DNA of 45,672 nt, taken from assembly GCA_029218405.1 (NCBI GenBank), contig JAQXRG010000138.1, positions 1 through 45,672 on the forward strand. The letters are read 5' to 3'. Of this stretch, positions 34,999 through 41,809 are shown piece after piece. Position 1 is the stretch's first letter. Each line of letters begins with the position of its first letter. The notes beneath the pieces are model-generated. The model ran no database searches. It was not told the origin of the DNA and saw nothing but the letters and a program-made list of their open reading frames with translations. Source of the stretch: Bacteroidales bacterium. Lineage in GTDB: Bacteria; Bacteroidota; Bacteroidia; Bacteroidales; Bacteroidaceae. The translations under genes and the position numbers were made by a program.

Positions 34999-35967
34999 AT
35001 GGCAAGACGTATCGATGAACTGGATTTCTTGAAGTGCGTGTTCATCGTACTGATGGTCACTTTCCACCTTATATATATAGGTGACAAATATCCCTACGCC
35101 AAACAGCTGGTCTATACGTTCCATATTCCGGCCTTTCTGCTGATATCGGGCTATCTGGTCGGTCTGGACAAGACACCACGGGCCTTCCTGCGCAATGTTG
35201 GGTGGATGGCGGTGCCTTATGTCATCATGGAGAGCGGTTACATTGTCATGTCGGCTGTACTGCCGGTGCGCGACGGACTGGACCGGTTGGACGTGTCCAT
35301 TTGGGCCAACAAGCTGCTGCTGCATCCGTTGGGACCCTATTGGTACCTCCATACGCTGATGGTCGGCAGTCTGGGAGGCTATTGGGCCTACCGTTGCCGA
35401 CGCTGGTTGCCGGGCACTTACTCGCTGCTGTTGTGGCTGGCAGCTGTTTTGGGCGTGCTGTCTGTCGGATGCCGTCTGGCGGCCCCTTCCAGTCTGTTTT
35501 ACCTGGGGGCAGGGATGGCGTTGCGTATCTGTCAGGTGCGTTTCACCACTTTTTTCCAGCCTTCATGGGGGGCTTTCCTCTTCTTGGCAGTGCTGGCGCT
35601 GGACCCGGAGCATCTCGACCGGTTCACGTTGGCAGGAGTCGCCATCACGTACTTGGCCATCAGTGCCTCCTTAGCGGTCTATGCCTCGTTGGGGACGTTC
35701 GTCCGCCGTTGCTGCCTGTTTGTCGGGCAGAACACGTTTGTCATTCTGGTCTTTTCCCCTCTCTTTACCCTGCCGTCCCGATGGATGGTGCCTTGGTTCC
35801 GGTTTGACGATTCGGGACTGGTGTTCTGGGGGGTGGCATTTGCGTTTGTGCTGGGAGGCTGTTTTGGCGTGGCCGCACTGATGGACCGGTGGCACCTGTC
35901 GCGCTATTTCTGGGGCAAGGAACGGATGCTGCAACGGTTCGGACAGGAAACGGAGGCAGGCGGCTGA
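34999..35967 (+). CDS. Acyltransferase-3-family membrane protein
   Basis: 322 residues with about ten membrane helices. The N-terminal RRIDELDFLKCVFIVLMVTFHL and FHIPAFLLISGYLVG are the diagnostic opening of the acyltransferase-3 family (His in TFHL corresponds to the conserved catalytic His, preceded by an R/D-x-L-K motif). Members transfer acetyl or succinyl groups to extracytoplasmic sugars or lipids; the acceptor here is unknown. No surface-polysaccharide genes are adjacent. Confidence 0.88.
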   Translation: MARRIDELDFLKCVFIVLMVTFHLIYIGDKYPYAKQLVYTFHIPAFLLISGYLVGLDKTPRAFLRNVGWMAVPYVIMESGYIVMSAVLPVRDGLDRLDVSIWANKLLLHPLGPYWYLHTLMVGSLGGYWAYRCRRWLPGTYSLLLWLAAVLGVLSVGCRLAAPSSLFYLGAGMALRICQVRFTTFFQPSWGAFLFLAVLALDPEHLDRFTLAGVAITYLAISASLAVYASLGTFVRRCCLFVGQNTFVILVFSPLFTLPSRWMVPWFRFDDSGLVFWGVAFAFVLGGCFGVAALMDRWHLSRYFWGKERMLQRFGQETEAGG

Positions 35968-36008
35968 CAGGGTGGCAGAAAAATATTTCTCACCGGAAGG
36001 AACGGTTG

Positions 36009-36024
36009 TGGCACTTTATTTGTT
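36009..36024 (+). promoter_or_regulatory. Candidate sigma-54-like promoter of the ferritin gene
   Basis: TGGCACTTTATTTGTT keeps the -24 TGGCAC and the GG-N10-G spacing, but has GT in place of the -12 GC. The overlapping TTTATTTG is one mismatch from TAnnTTTG, so a vegetative promoter is not excluded. Confidence 0.35.
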
Positions 36025-36085
36025 GTCTATTCAGACGGATGTGAGAAACAGAATGACAGTATGAACTATTAAATACCTATAGATT

Positions 36086-36571
36086 ATGATTTCAGAGAAA
36101 TTAAACACAGCAATCAACGATCAGATTACCGCTGAAATGTGGTCGTCCAACTTGTATCTTTCCATGTCTTTCTACTTGCAGAAAGAGGGTTTCGATGGCT
36201 TTGCTTCCTGGATGCGCAAGCAGTCGCAGGAGGAGCTGGAGCATGCCTATAACTTGGCTGATTATGTGGCTAAGCGGGGTGGCCAGGCCTTGGTAGGCAA
36301 AATCGACGTAGTTCCGCAGGGCTGGGGCAGTGTGACCGAAGTCTTCGAACATGTTTACCAGCACGAGTGCCATGTGTCTGCCTTGATTGACGAGCTGGTC
36401 AATGTGGCTGCTGCCGAGAAGGACAAGGCTTCACAGGACTTCTTGTGGGGATATGTCCGCGAACAGGTGGAAGAGGAAGCGACCGCACAGGGTATTGTCG
36501 AGAAGCTGAAGAAGTGCGGCGACTATGCCGGCATCCTCTACCTGAACGACAAGTTGGGCCAGCGGAAGTAA
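36086..36571 (+). CDS. ftnA: Ferritin (FtnA type)
   Basis: 161 residues, standard for bacterial ferritin. Four-helix bundle with ferroxidase ligands visible as the Glu in the first helix (ITAEMWSSNLYLSM), E-x-x-H in QEELEHAYNLADYV, and the Glu/Gln ligands of the third and fourth helices (VYQHECHVSALIDELV, REQVEEEATAQGI). No haem-binding Met typical of bacterioferritin is evident. A 24-subunit cytoplasmic shell that oxidises and stores iron, relevant to aerotolerance in an anaerobe. Monocistronic. Confidence 0.94.
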   Translation: MISEKLNTAINDQITAEMWSSNLYLSMSFYLQKEGFDGFASWMRKQSQEELEHAYNLADYVAKRGGQALVGKIDVVPQGWGSVTEVFEHVYQHECHVSALIDELVNVAAAEKDKASQDFLWGYVREQVEEEATAQGIVEKLKKCGDYAGILYLNDKLGQRK

Positions 36572-36612
36572 GTCAGGCTTCCGGTAGAAGGGGCGGCAGC
36601 CCCGGTCTCGTA

Positions 36613-36665
36613 CAGGTCTGCACCGCAGAGACGGCCGTTTCCGGTCGCTCGGCCGTGCAGACCTG
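36613..36665 (+). terminator. Hairpin downstream of ferritin
   Basis: Outer stem CAGGTCTGCAC / GTGCAGACCTG and inner ACGGCCG / CGGCCGT. No direct T-run, but a later GGGCCGTTTTTC (about 36685) could assist. Confidence 0.65.
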
Positions 36666-36750
36666 CGTATGTTTATGCAATCCGGGCCGTTTTTCTTGCC
36701 TATCCTTCGAAAAAAATACTTTTTGATGAGGATATATGGCGCGATATGTG

Positions 36751-36758
36751 TATCTTTG
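36751..36758 (+). promoter_or_regulatory. -7 element upstream of the methyltransferase-like gene
   Basis: TATCTTTG, 17 bp before the ATG at 36775 (26 bp before the internal ATG at 36784). Confidence 0.55.
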
Positions 36759-36774
36759 TTGACAATGACAAAGA

Positions 36775-37368
36775 ATGATAGTTATGCCAAATCTAATATC
36801 GCGTGTTGAAAACTGGTGCCGCCGTTTCCCCTACCGTAGGGGATATGGGGTGCATTCGCCGTCCGATTTCTACCTGATTACTTCCGTCATCTACGAGAAG
36901 TTGCCATTTTATGCCTACCAGTCGTTGCACGAACAGCGTCAGGCGACGGGAACAGGGTATCGGGAGAAAGTGGACCGGTTGCTGTTTCGGTTGGCCAACC
37001 ATCTGCAGCCTCGGACGTGGGTCAATGATGTCGATGAGAATCATTGCACGGGTTGTTATATTGAGGCGGCCTGTCCTCGGCTGAGGTGTTGTTCGGTGAG
37101 CCAGGTGGAGACGGGGCATGTATGTCCGGACCTGGTTCATTTGGGCTCTGCACGTTATGAAGATACGTTCAACCGCCTGTTGCCGTGGGTGGGCAACCGT
37201 ACGGTCTTCATTGTGGGGACACCGTATGCGACCAAGGAAAAGGAGCAGTGGTGGAAGAAGGTCATCGCCAATCCACAGGTCGGGGTGACGTTTGACCTGT
37301 ATGACATTGGGTTGGTCTTTTTCGACAAGAAGCGCTGTAAAGAGCACCGTATTGTTAATTTCTTTTAG
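36775..37368 (+). CDS. Methyltransferase-like protein lacking a clear SAM-binding motif
   Basis: 197 residues. The N-terminus (FPYRRGYGVHSPSDFYLITSVIYEKLPFYAY) is the opening of a Bacteroidota family related to class I SAM-dependent methyltransferases. However, the region that should carry the glycine-rich SAM loop reads PRTWVNDVDENHCTGCYIEAAC, with no GxGxG. Cysteines are unusually frequent (CTGC, CPRLRCC). It may be a degenerate or repurposed member. The start could also be the ATG at 36784. It lies 12 bp before the cobalamin adenosyltransferase gene and is probably cotranscribed. Confidence 0.65.
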   Translation: MIVMPNLISRVENWCRRFPYRRGYGVHSPSDFYLITSVIYEKLPFYAYQSLHEQRQATGTGYREKVDRLLFRLANHLQPRTWVNDVDENHCTGCYIEAACPRLRCCSVSQVETGHVCPDLVHLGSARYEDTFNRLLPWVGNRTVFIVGTPYATKEKEQWWKKVIANPQVGVTFDLYDIGLVFFDKKRCKEHRIVNFF

Positions 37369-37380
37369 GAACCGGGAAAG

Positions 37381-37950
37381 ATGGAAAAAAGCAAGATTTA
37401 TACACGTACAGGAGACCAGGGACGCACTTCGTTAGTGGGAGGCACCCGTGTCAGCAAGACGCACGTGCGTCTGGAAGCGTATGGGACAGTGGACGAGCTG
37501 AACGCTTTCTTGGGGGGACTGGTCGAGCAGCTCTCCGGTGTAGAGGAAGAACGGGATTGCCTGCAGGCGGTCCAGCACCAGCTGTTCGCTGTGGGGGCTT
37601 ACCTGGCTACCGGTCCGGGCGGGGCACCCTCGTCCGTTTCGGTCCTCAGCGACGGATGCGTCGCCCGGCTGGAAGCGGCCATCGACCGCTTGGATGCCTC
37701 ACTGCCACCGCTGGCTGCCTTTGTGTTACCCGGTGGTTCGCAGGCGGCCTGCTGGGGACATATTTGCCGCACGGTCTGTCGCCGGGCCGAGCGCCGCATC
37801 TTGGCCTTGGAAGAGACAGAAGGCACGGAGATAGACGCGAACGTGAAACGGTTCGTCAACCGCTTGTCGGACTATTTGTTTGTATTATCTCGAAAAATGA
37901 ATAATTTATCCAAAAAGGAAGAAATTATGTGGGATAAAAGTTGCAGATGA
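37381..37950 (+). CDS. ATP:cob(I)alamin adenosyltransferase, PduO type
   Basis: 189 residues. The N-terminal KIYTRTGDQGRTSLVGGTRVSK is the ATP-binding signature of PduO-type enzymes, followed by LEAYGTVDELNAFLG and, near the end, RRAERRILALEE and the VNRLSDYLFVLSRKMN helix. Converts cob(I)alamin and ATP into adenosylcobalamin in the cytoplasm; Bacteroidales need this cofactor for methylmalonyl-CoA mutase in propionate formation. The extended C-terminal tail (NLSKKEEIMWDKSCR) is common in this order. Confidence 0.94.
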   Translation: MEKSKIYTRTGDQGRTSLVGGTRVSKTHVRLEAYGTVDELNAFLGGLVEQLSGVEEERDCLQAVQHQLFAVGAYLATGPGGAPSSVSVLSDGCVARLEAAIDRLDASLPPLAAFVLPGGSQAACWGHICRTVCRRAERRILALEETEGTEIDANVKRFVNRLSDYLFVLSRKMNNLSKKEEIMWDKSCR

Positions 37951-37970
37951 GGGAATTTGTTATACTTTTG
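37941..37970 (+). promoter_or_regulatory. Promoter of the DUF2795 gene
   Basis: TTG at 37941-37943 and TACTTTTG at 37963-37970, 19 bp apart. The -33 element lies inside the end of the preceding coding region. Confidence 0.75.
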
Positions 37971-38015
37971 TGCCCCCATATAAGAACTAAGTGAAATTTT
38001 TAAACTGACTATACT

Positions 38016-38237
38016 ATGTATTGGACATTGGAATTGGCCTCAAAGCTGGAAGATGCTCCTTGGCCGGCAACAAAAGACGAGTTGATTGACTATGCGATGC
38101 GTTCGGGTGCTCCGATGGAAGTCATCGAAAACCTGCAGGAAATGGAAGACGAGGGCGAGATATACGAGAGTATCGAAGACATCTGGCCGGACTATCCGAG
38201 CAAGGAGGATTTCTTCTTCAACGAGGAAGAGTATTGA
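38016..38237 (+). CDS. DUF2795 domain protein
   Basis: 73 residues, strongly acidic. Sequence MYWTLELASKLEDAPWPATK followed by a helix-turn-helix-like DELIDYAMRSGAPMEVIENLQEM matches the small DUF2795 family, conserved and usually single-copy in Bacteroidales, function unknown. The acidic tail (EEDFFFNEEEY-like) is typical. Its own promoter and a strong terminator make it a separate transcript. Confidence 0.88.
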   Translation: MYWTLELASKLEDAPWPATKDELIDYAMRSGAPMEVIENLQEMEDEGEIYESIEDIWPDYPSKEDFFFNEEEY

Positions 38238-38275
38238 GCCGAAAAATGCTAACACAACTTGTTGGAAACCAACAT

Positions 38276-38325
38276 TAAAAGCGAAAGGAGTGGGAACATT
38301 ATTGTCCCCACTCCTTTCGCTTTTA
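38276..38325. terminator. Bidirectional terminator between DUF2795 and the sulfatase gene
   Basis: Stem TAAAAGCGAAAGGAGTGGG / CCCACTCCTTTCGCTTTTA with A/T tails on both sides; serves the two convergent genes. Confidence 0.93.
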
Positions 38326-38357
38326 ATTACTGAAATACCAACTATTCGGCAGAGAAT

Positions 38358-40175
38358 CTAGCGTTTTCCCAAATCGTCGTACGAGCTTTGGAGAATCGCT
38401 TTCCCTAATCGGACCCGTTGCTCGTTCGCCGATGGGAGGTCTTCCAACACGCGGCCAGCGGCGTTGTCGAACAGCGTGAAGCCGGTGCTGTCGGCAAAAG
38501 CGAAGCCATTGTTGAACGTATAGTAGGCGAAGGGGTAAGTATATTCTTCGCCCAGCACGTTGCGGCTGAACGTGAAGTCTTCGTGCGGCAGGTCCAGTTG
38601 TCCCAAGAGGGTGGCGGCCAGGTCCGTCTGGTTCATCAGGCAGTCGATGACCCGAGGCTCCCGGATGGCGCCGCCCAACCACAGCATGGGAATGTGATGG
38701 ATGTCCCAGTCGTGCGCCGTGCCCTGTTCGGGATAGAAGATGCCATGGTCGGGCAAGCAGACAATGAGCAGGTCTTTCCATTGCGGCAGTTGCTTCAGGC
38801 GGTCAACGAACCGCCCTAAGCAGTCGTCGGTATAGGCGAATGCATTGGGCTTTTTCGCATCCAGCCGGTGGTAGGGCACCTCGAACGGCTCGTGGCTGCT
38901 CAGGGTGAGGAAGGTGGTGTGCCAGGGGCCTTCTGTCCGTTCCTTGATCACTTGGTACAGGTGGTCGAACGTGATGTCATCATTCACTCCCCAAGGGTTC
39001 TGCCGTTCCTGCAGGCTGAAGTCCGTGTCTGCGGTCAGCCGCTGGTAGCCGCCCTGGAGCAGGTAACTTTTCATGTTGGTGAAGTTGATGTCGCCGCCGT
39101 ACAGGAAATCCGTGTGGTAGCCCTCTTTCACCAGTTGCTGGGCAATCGTGGGCAGTGTACGGCTCTTGGCCGGAATCTTCATCACCGACAGGTTCGGAAA
39201 GCTCTGGTAGCCGCTCAAGGCACAGACGGTGCCCCGGTCAGTGCGGTAGCTGTTGGCATAGCAACGGGTAAACCAGACTCCTTCCTTCGACAGTCGGTCG
39301 ATGTTCGGACTGGCATCTTTTACGCCTCCCAGTGATTCCACCATTGTTCCGCCAAAGCCTTCCAACAGGACAATCAGCAGGTTGGGCCGCCGGTTGTTGA
39401 GCAGCTCGATGCGGTTTTTCCCACGGGTAGGGTAAAGCCCCTCGAAGAGCTGCGCCCGTTCCTCTTCGGGGAAGAAGTCAAACTGGCTGGCATAGTCTTT
39501 TGTCTTGCCGGCAGAGGCCAGCAGGCTGAACGCCGGATTGACCGCCGAGTGGTTCAGGAACTCATTGTTGCAGAAATAGACCTGTCCGATGTTGGCCGTG
39601 GACTCGGTGACGCCGCCTCGGATGATGACGAAGAGTGCGCCGCCGGTCAGCAGCAGGCCGACAGAGCCGGTTATCCGCCGTTTCAACGCCGGCAGCCGGA
39701 CGGGGGTGAGACGGAACAGTGCCCCGGTGCAGAGGACGGCTAACAGCAGCATCAGTGCGGCACGCAGGAGGAGGTAGCCCATGGATACGCTGGCCATGGC
39801 GTTCTTGGGGGAGTCCAGGTAGAAGAATACCGACGCGTCGAGCTTGAATCCCCAGAAAGGATAGAGGGACAGGTCGGCCACAAAGACCAAGGCCAGGATG
39901 AGGCTGGCCACGGCGTAATAGCCGGTCAGCAGTTTGCGCAACGGGAACTGACGGAACCAGCAGCTGGCCAGCAGGGCCAGCCAGGGAATCACGGTCAGGT
40001 AGCCGGCAGTGGTCGCGTCGAGGGAGAGGCCGTTACCCATCACGCGCAAGGCGTCTGCGAGGCTCACTCCTTTTCCAAGGGCATCGTTGGCCAGCATGAA
40101 CAAGGGTTTCTGCAAGAGGAAATAGCCCACGAAGGTGAGGAACAGTGACAGGAGATAAATGAATCGTTGTTTCAT
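38358..40175 (-). CDS. LTA-synthase-like membrane sulfatase/phosphotransferase
   Basis: 605 residues. Five membrane helices (residues 5-190) and an extracytoplasmic sulfatase-fold domain. Catalytic elements: E272 in LLEGFGG, the nucleophile T312 in SYRTDRGT, D/H in LPDHG, and HHIP. This is the architecture of lipoteichoic-acid synthase and of phosphoethanolamine/phosphoglycerol transferases. In a Gram-negative anaerobe it more likely modifies lipid A, capsule or other envelope glycans with a phospholipid head group. Last gene of the minus-strand run behind rnh. Confidence 0.88.
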   Translation of the reverse strand: MKQRFIYLLSLFLTFVGYFLLQKPLFMLANDALGKGVSLADALRVMGNGLSLDATTAGYLTVIPWLALLASCWFRQFPLRKLLTGYYAVASLILALVFVADLSLYPFWGFKLDASVFFYLDSPKNAMASVSMGYLLLRAALMLLLAVLCTGALFRLTPVRLPALKRRITGSVGLLLTGGALFVIIRGGVTESTANIGQVYFCNNEFLNHSAVNPAFSLLASAGKTKDYASQFDFFPEEERAQLFEGLYPTRGKNRIELLNNRRPNLLIVLLEGFGGTMVESLGGVKDASPNIDRLSKEGVWFTRCYANSYRTDRGTVCALSGYQSFPNLSVMKIPAKSRTLPTIAQQLVKEGYHTDFLYGGDINFTNMKSYLLQGGYQRLTADTDFSLQERQNPWGVNDDITFDHLYQVIKERTEGPWHTTFLTLSSHEPFEVPYHRLDAKKPNAFAYTDDCLGRFVDRLKQLPQWKDLLIVCLPDHGIFYPEQGTAHDWDIHHIPMLWLGGAIREPRVIDCLMNQTDLAATLLGQLDLPHEDFTFSRNVLGEEYTYPFAYYTFNNGFAFADSTGFTLFDNAAGRVLEDLPSANEQRVRLGKAILQSSYDDLGKR

Positions 40176-40217
40176 ACCAGAAAGTTTTCGTAGATGTAGT
40201 CAGCGTCGGAGGAATGA

Positions 40218-40850
40218 TTATTTTCGGCCGAAATCGGCAGGTACCTCGCCCCACTGGTCGGTTTCCCATTTCAGTAGCGGCGTGGTGTAGGTGTTGTTCT
40301 TCAGCCAGTTCTCGGCACGCTCGATGAGCTGGAACAACTGTTCGGTCTTCGGCGTGCGTGCCAGGGTGGTCTTGCACTTCTTTTTCTTGACCCACCCCAA
40401 CGCGTTGCGGCTGTCGGAGTAGATGGGCATGGCGCTGCCTTTCTGCTTCAGCAAGGCGAGACCGTGGACAATGGCGAGGAATTCGCCGATGTTGTTGGTG
40501 CCATGCACCGGTCCGAAGTGGAACACCTCCTGACCTGTCAGGAGATACACGCCCCGGTATTCCATGGGGCCGGGGTTGCCGCTGCAGGCGGCGTCAACGG
40601 CCAGGCAGTTCAGGTTGAAGTTCTCCGGCAGTTGTTGCGACGGAGCCGGAGCAGTCTCTGCCTTCGTACGGGCGGCGGGACCTACGTAATGATGGGCGGG
40701 CGAGTTGAGAGCCTTTTCAGCCTCTTCCCGTGAGGCAAAGGATTTGTAGAGCGCCCCCTTGTAGTTCTTGATTTGCAGTTGGCAGTCGGTCCACGAGTCA
40801 TAGACCCCTGGTTGGACCCCTTTCCAGACAGTGTAATATCTCTTTTTCAT
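40218..40850 (-). CDS. Ribonuclease H with viroplasmin-like N-terminal domain
   Basis: 210 residues. The N-terminal 45 residues (YYTVWKGVQPGVYDSWTDCQLQIKNYKG...) form a caulimovirus-viroplasmin/RNase H1 hybrid-binding domain with the typical W and G positions. The C-terminal RNase H fold shows the acidic catalytic set: D in VDAACSGNPG, E in NNIGEFLAI, D in YSDSRNAL, and D in the final EVPADFGRK. It degrades RNA in RNA:DNA hybrids. Lies 5 bp after ribF in the same operon. Confidence 0.92.
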   Translation of the reverse strand: MKKRYYTVWKGVQPGVYDSWTDCQLQIKNYKGALYKSFASREEAEKALNSPAHHYVGPAARTKAETAPAPSQQLPENFNLNCLAVDAACSGNPGPMEYRGVYLLTGQEVFHFGPVHGTNNIGEFLAIVHGLALLKQKGSAMPIYSDSRNALGWVKKKKCKTTLARTPKTEQLFQLIERAENWLKNNTYTTPLLKWETDQWGEVPADFGRK

Positions 40851-40855
40851 GACAA

Positions 40856-41809
40856 TTAGTGTAGGGTGGATGATACTTCGGCGGAGAGTGCTTTCAGCCG
40901 TTGTTCCGCCAGCAGGCGGTCTTGTTCCATTTGCCGCACCAGTTCTTCGGTCGAAGCGAATTTCAGTTCGGGGCGCAGGTAGTCCACCAGTTCCACTTTC
41001 AGGGAATGCTGGTAGATGTTTCCCGAGAAACCAAGGATATGCACCTCGATGCTGGTCTGCGGACCGTTGTCAAGGGTGGGACGGCAACCGATGTTCATGA
41101 TGCCTTCGTAACACTGTCCGTCCAGACCTACCCGCACGGCATAGACTCCGTGTGCGGGTATCAGTTTCTCGGGACAGAGTGGCCGGAGGTTGGCCGTAGG
41201 GAAGCCCAGCGTGCGGCCTATCTTGTGGCCGTCCACCACTTGCCCGTTCAGGTAGTAGGCATAGCCGAGGCAACGGTTGGCCTGGCGCAGTTGGCCCTGC
41301 TGCAACAGGTTCCGGATGAGGGAGGAGCTGACGGAGGCACCGTCTAAGCAGAGCGGCTCTGCCTGCACCACCTCCATGCCCAGCTCCTCGGCGTAACGGC
41401 GGTAGTCAGCGAACCCCTCGCAGCGGTTGTGGCCGAAACGATGGTCGTAGCCGATGACCAGCACCTGGATGTGGAACCGGTCGCGCAGGTGGCGCATGAA
41501 GTCGCGGGCCGAGAGCAGGGACAGCTCACGGGTGAAGGGGAGCAGCAGGCAGTAGTCCGCCGGTTGTTGGAGCAGTTGTTCCGTCTTCTGCGGCAGGCAC
41601 GACAACAGTTCGGGACAATAGCCGCTCTGCATCACCTGCCGGGGATGGACAGGGAACGTAATCAGGGCACTGGCCATCTTCCGGCGCTCCGCTTCGGCGC
41701 AGACTTGTCCGATGAGGAAGCGGTGCCCTTGGTGTACCCCGTCGAAGCAGCCAATGGTCGCTACCAACGGGGGAAAGTTCAGGTCGTAGGGAGGTGTCAG
41801 TATCTTCAT
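40856..41809 (-). CDS. ribF: Bifunctional riboflavin kinase/FAD synthetase
   Basis: 317 residues. N-terminal FAD-synthetase domain with the nucleotidyltransferase motif GCFDGVHQGHR (residues 20-30) and, in its second half, SSSLIRNLL; C-terminal riboflavin-kinase domain starting about 185 with GHKIGRTLGFPTANL and GVYAVRV. It phosphorylates riboflavin to FMN and adenylylates FMN to FAD in the cytoplasm. Its start overlaps the Ca2+-ATPase stop by 4 bp, an unusual but clear coupling. Confidence 0.95.
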   Translation of the reverse strand: MKILTPPYDLNFPPLVATIGCFDGVHQGHRFLIGQVCAEAERRKMASALITFPVHPRQVMQSGYCPELLSCLPQKTEQLLQQPADYCLLLPFTRELSLLSARDFMRHLRDRFHIQVLVIGYDHRFGHNRCEGFADYRRYAEELGMEVVQAEPLCLDGASVSSSLIRNLLQQGQLRQANRCLGYAYYLNGQVVDGHKIGRTLGFPTANLRPLCPEKLIPAHGVYAVRVGLDGQCYEGIMNIGCRPTLDNGPQTSIEVHILGFSGNIYQHSLKVELVDYLRPELKFASTEELVRQMEQDRLLAEQRLKALSAEVSSTLH

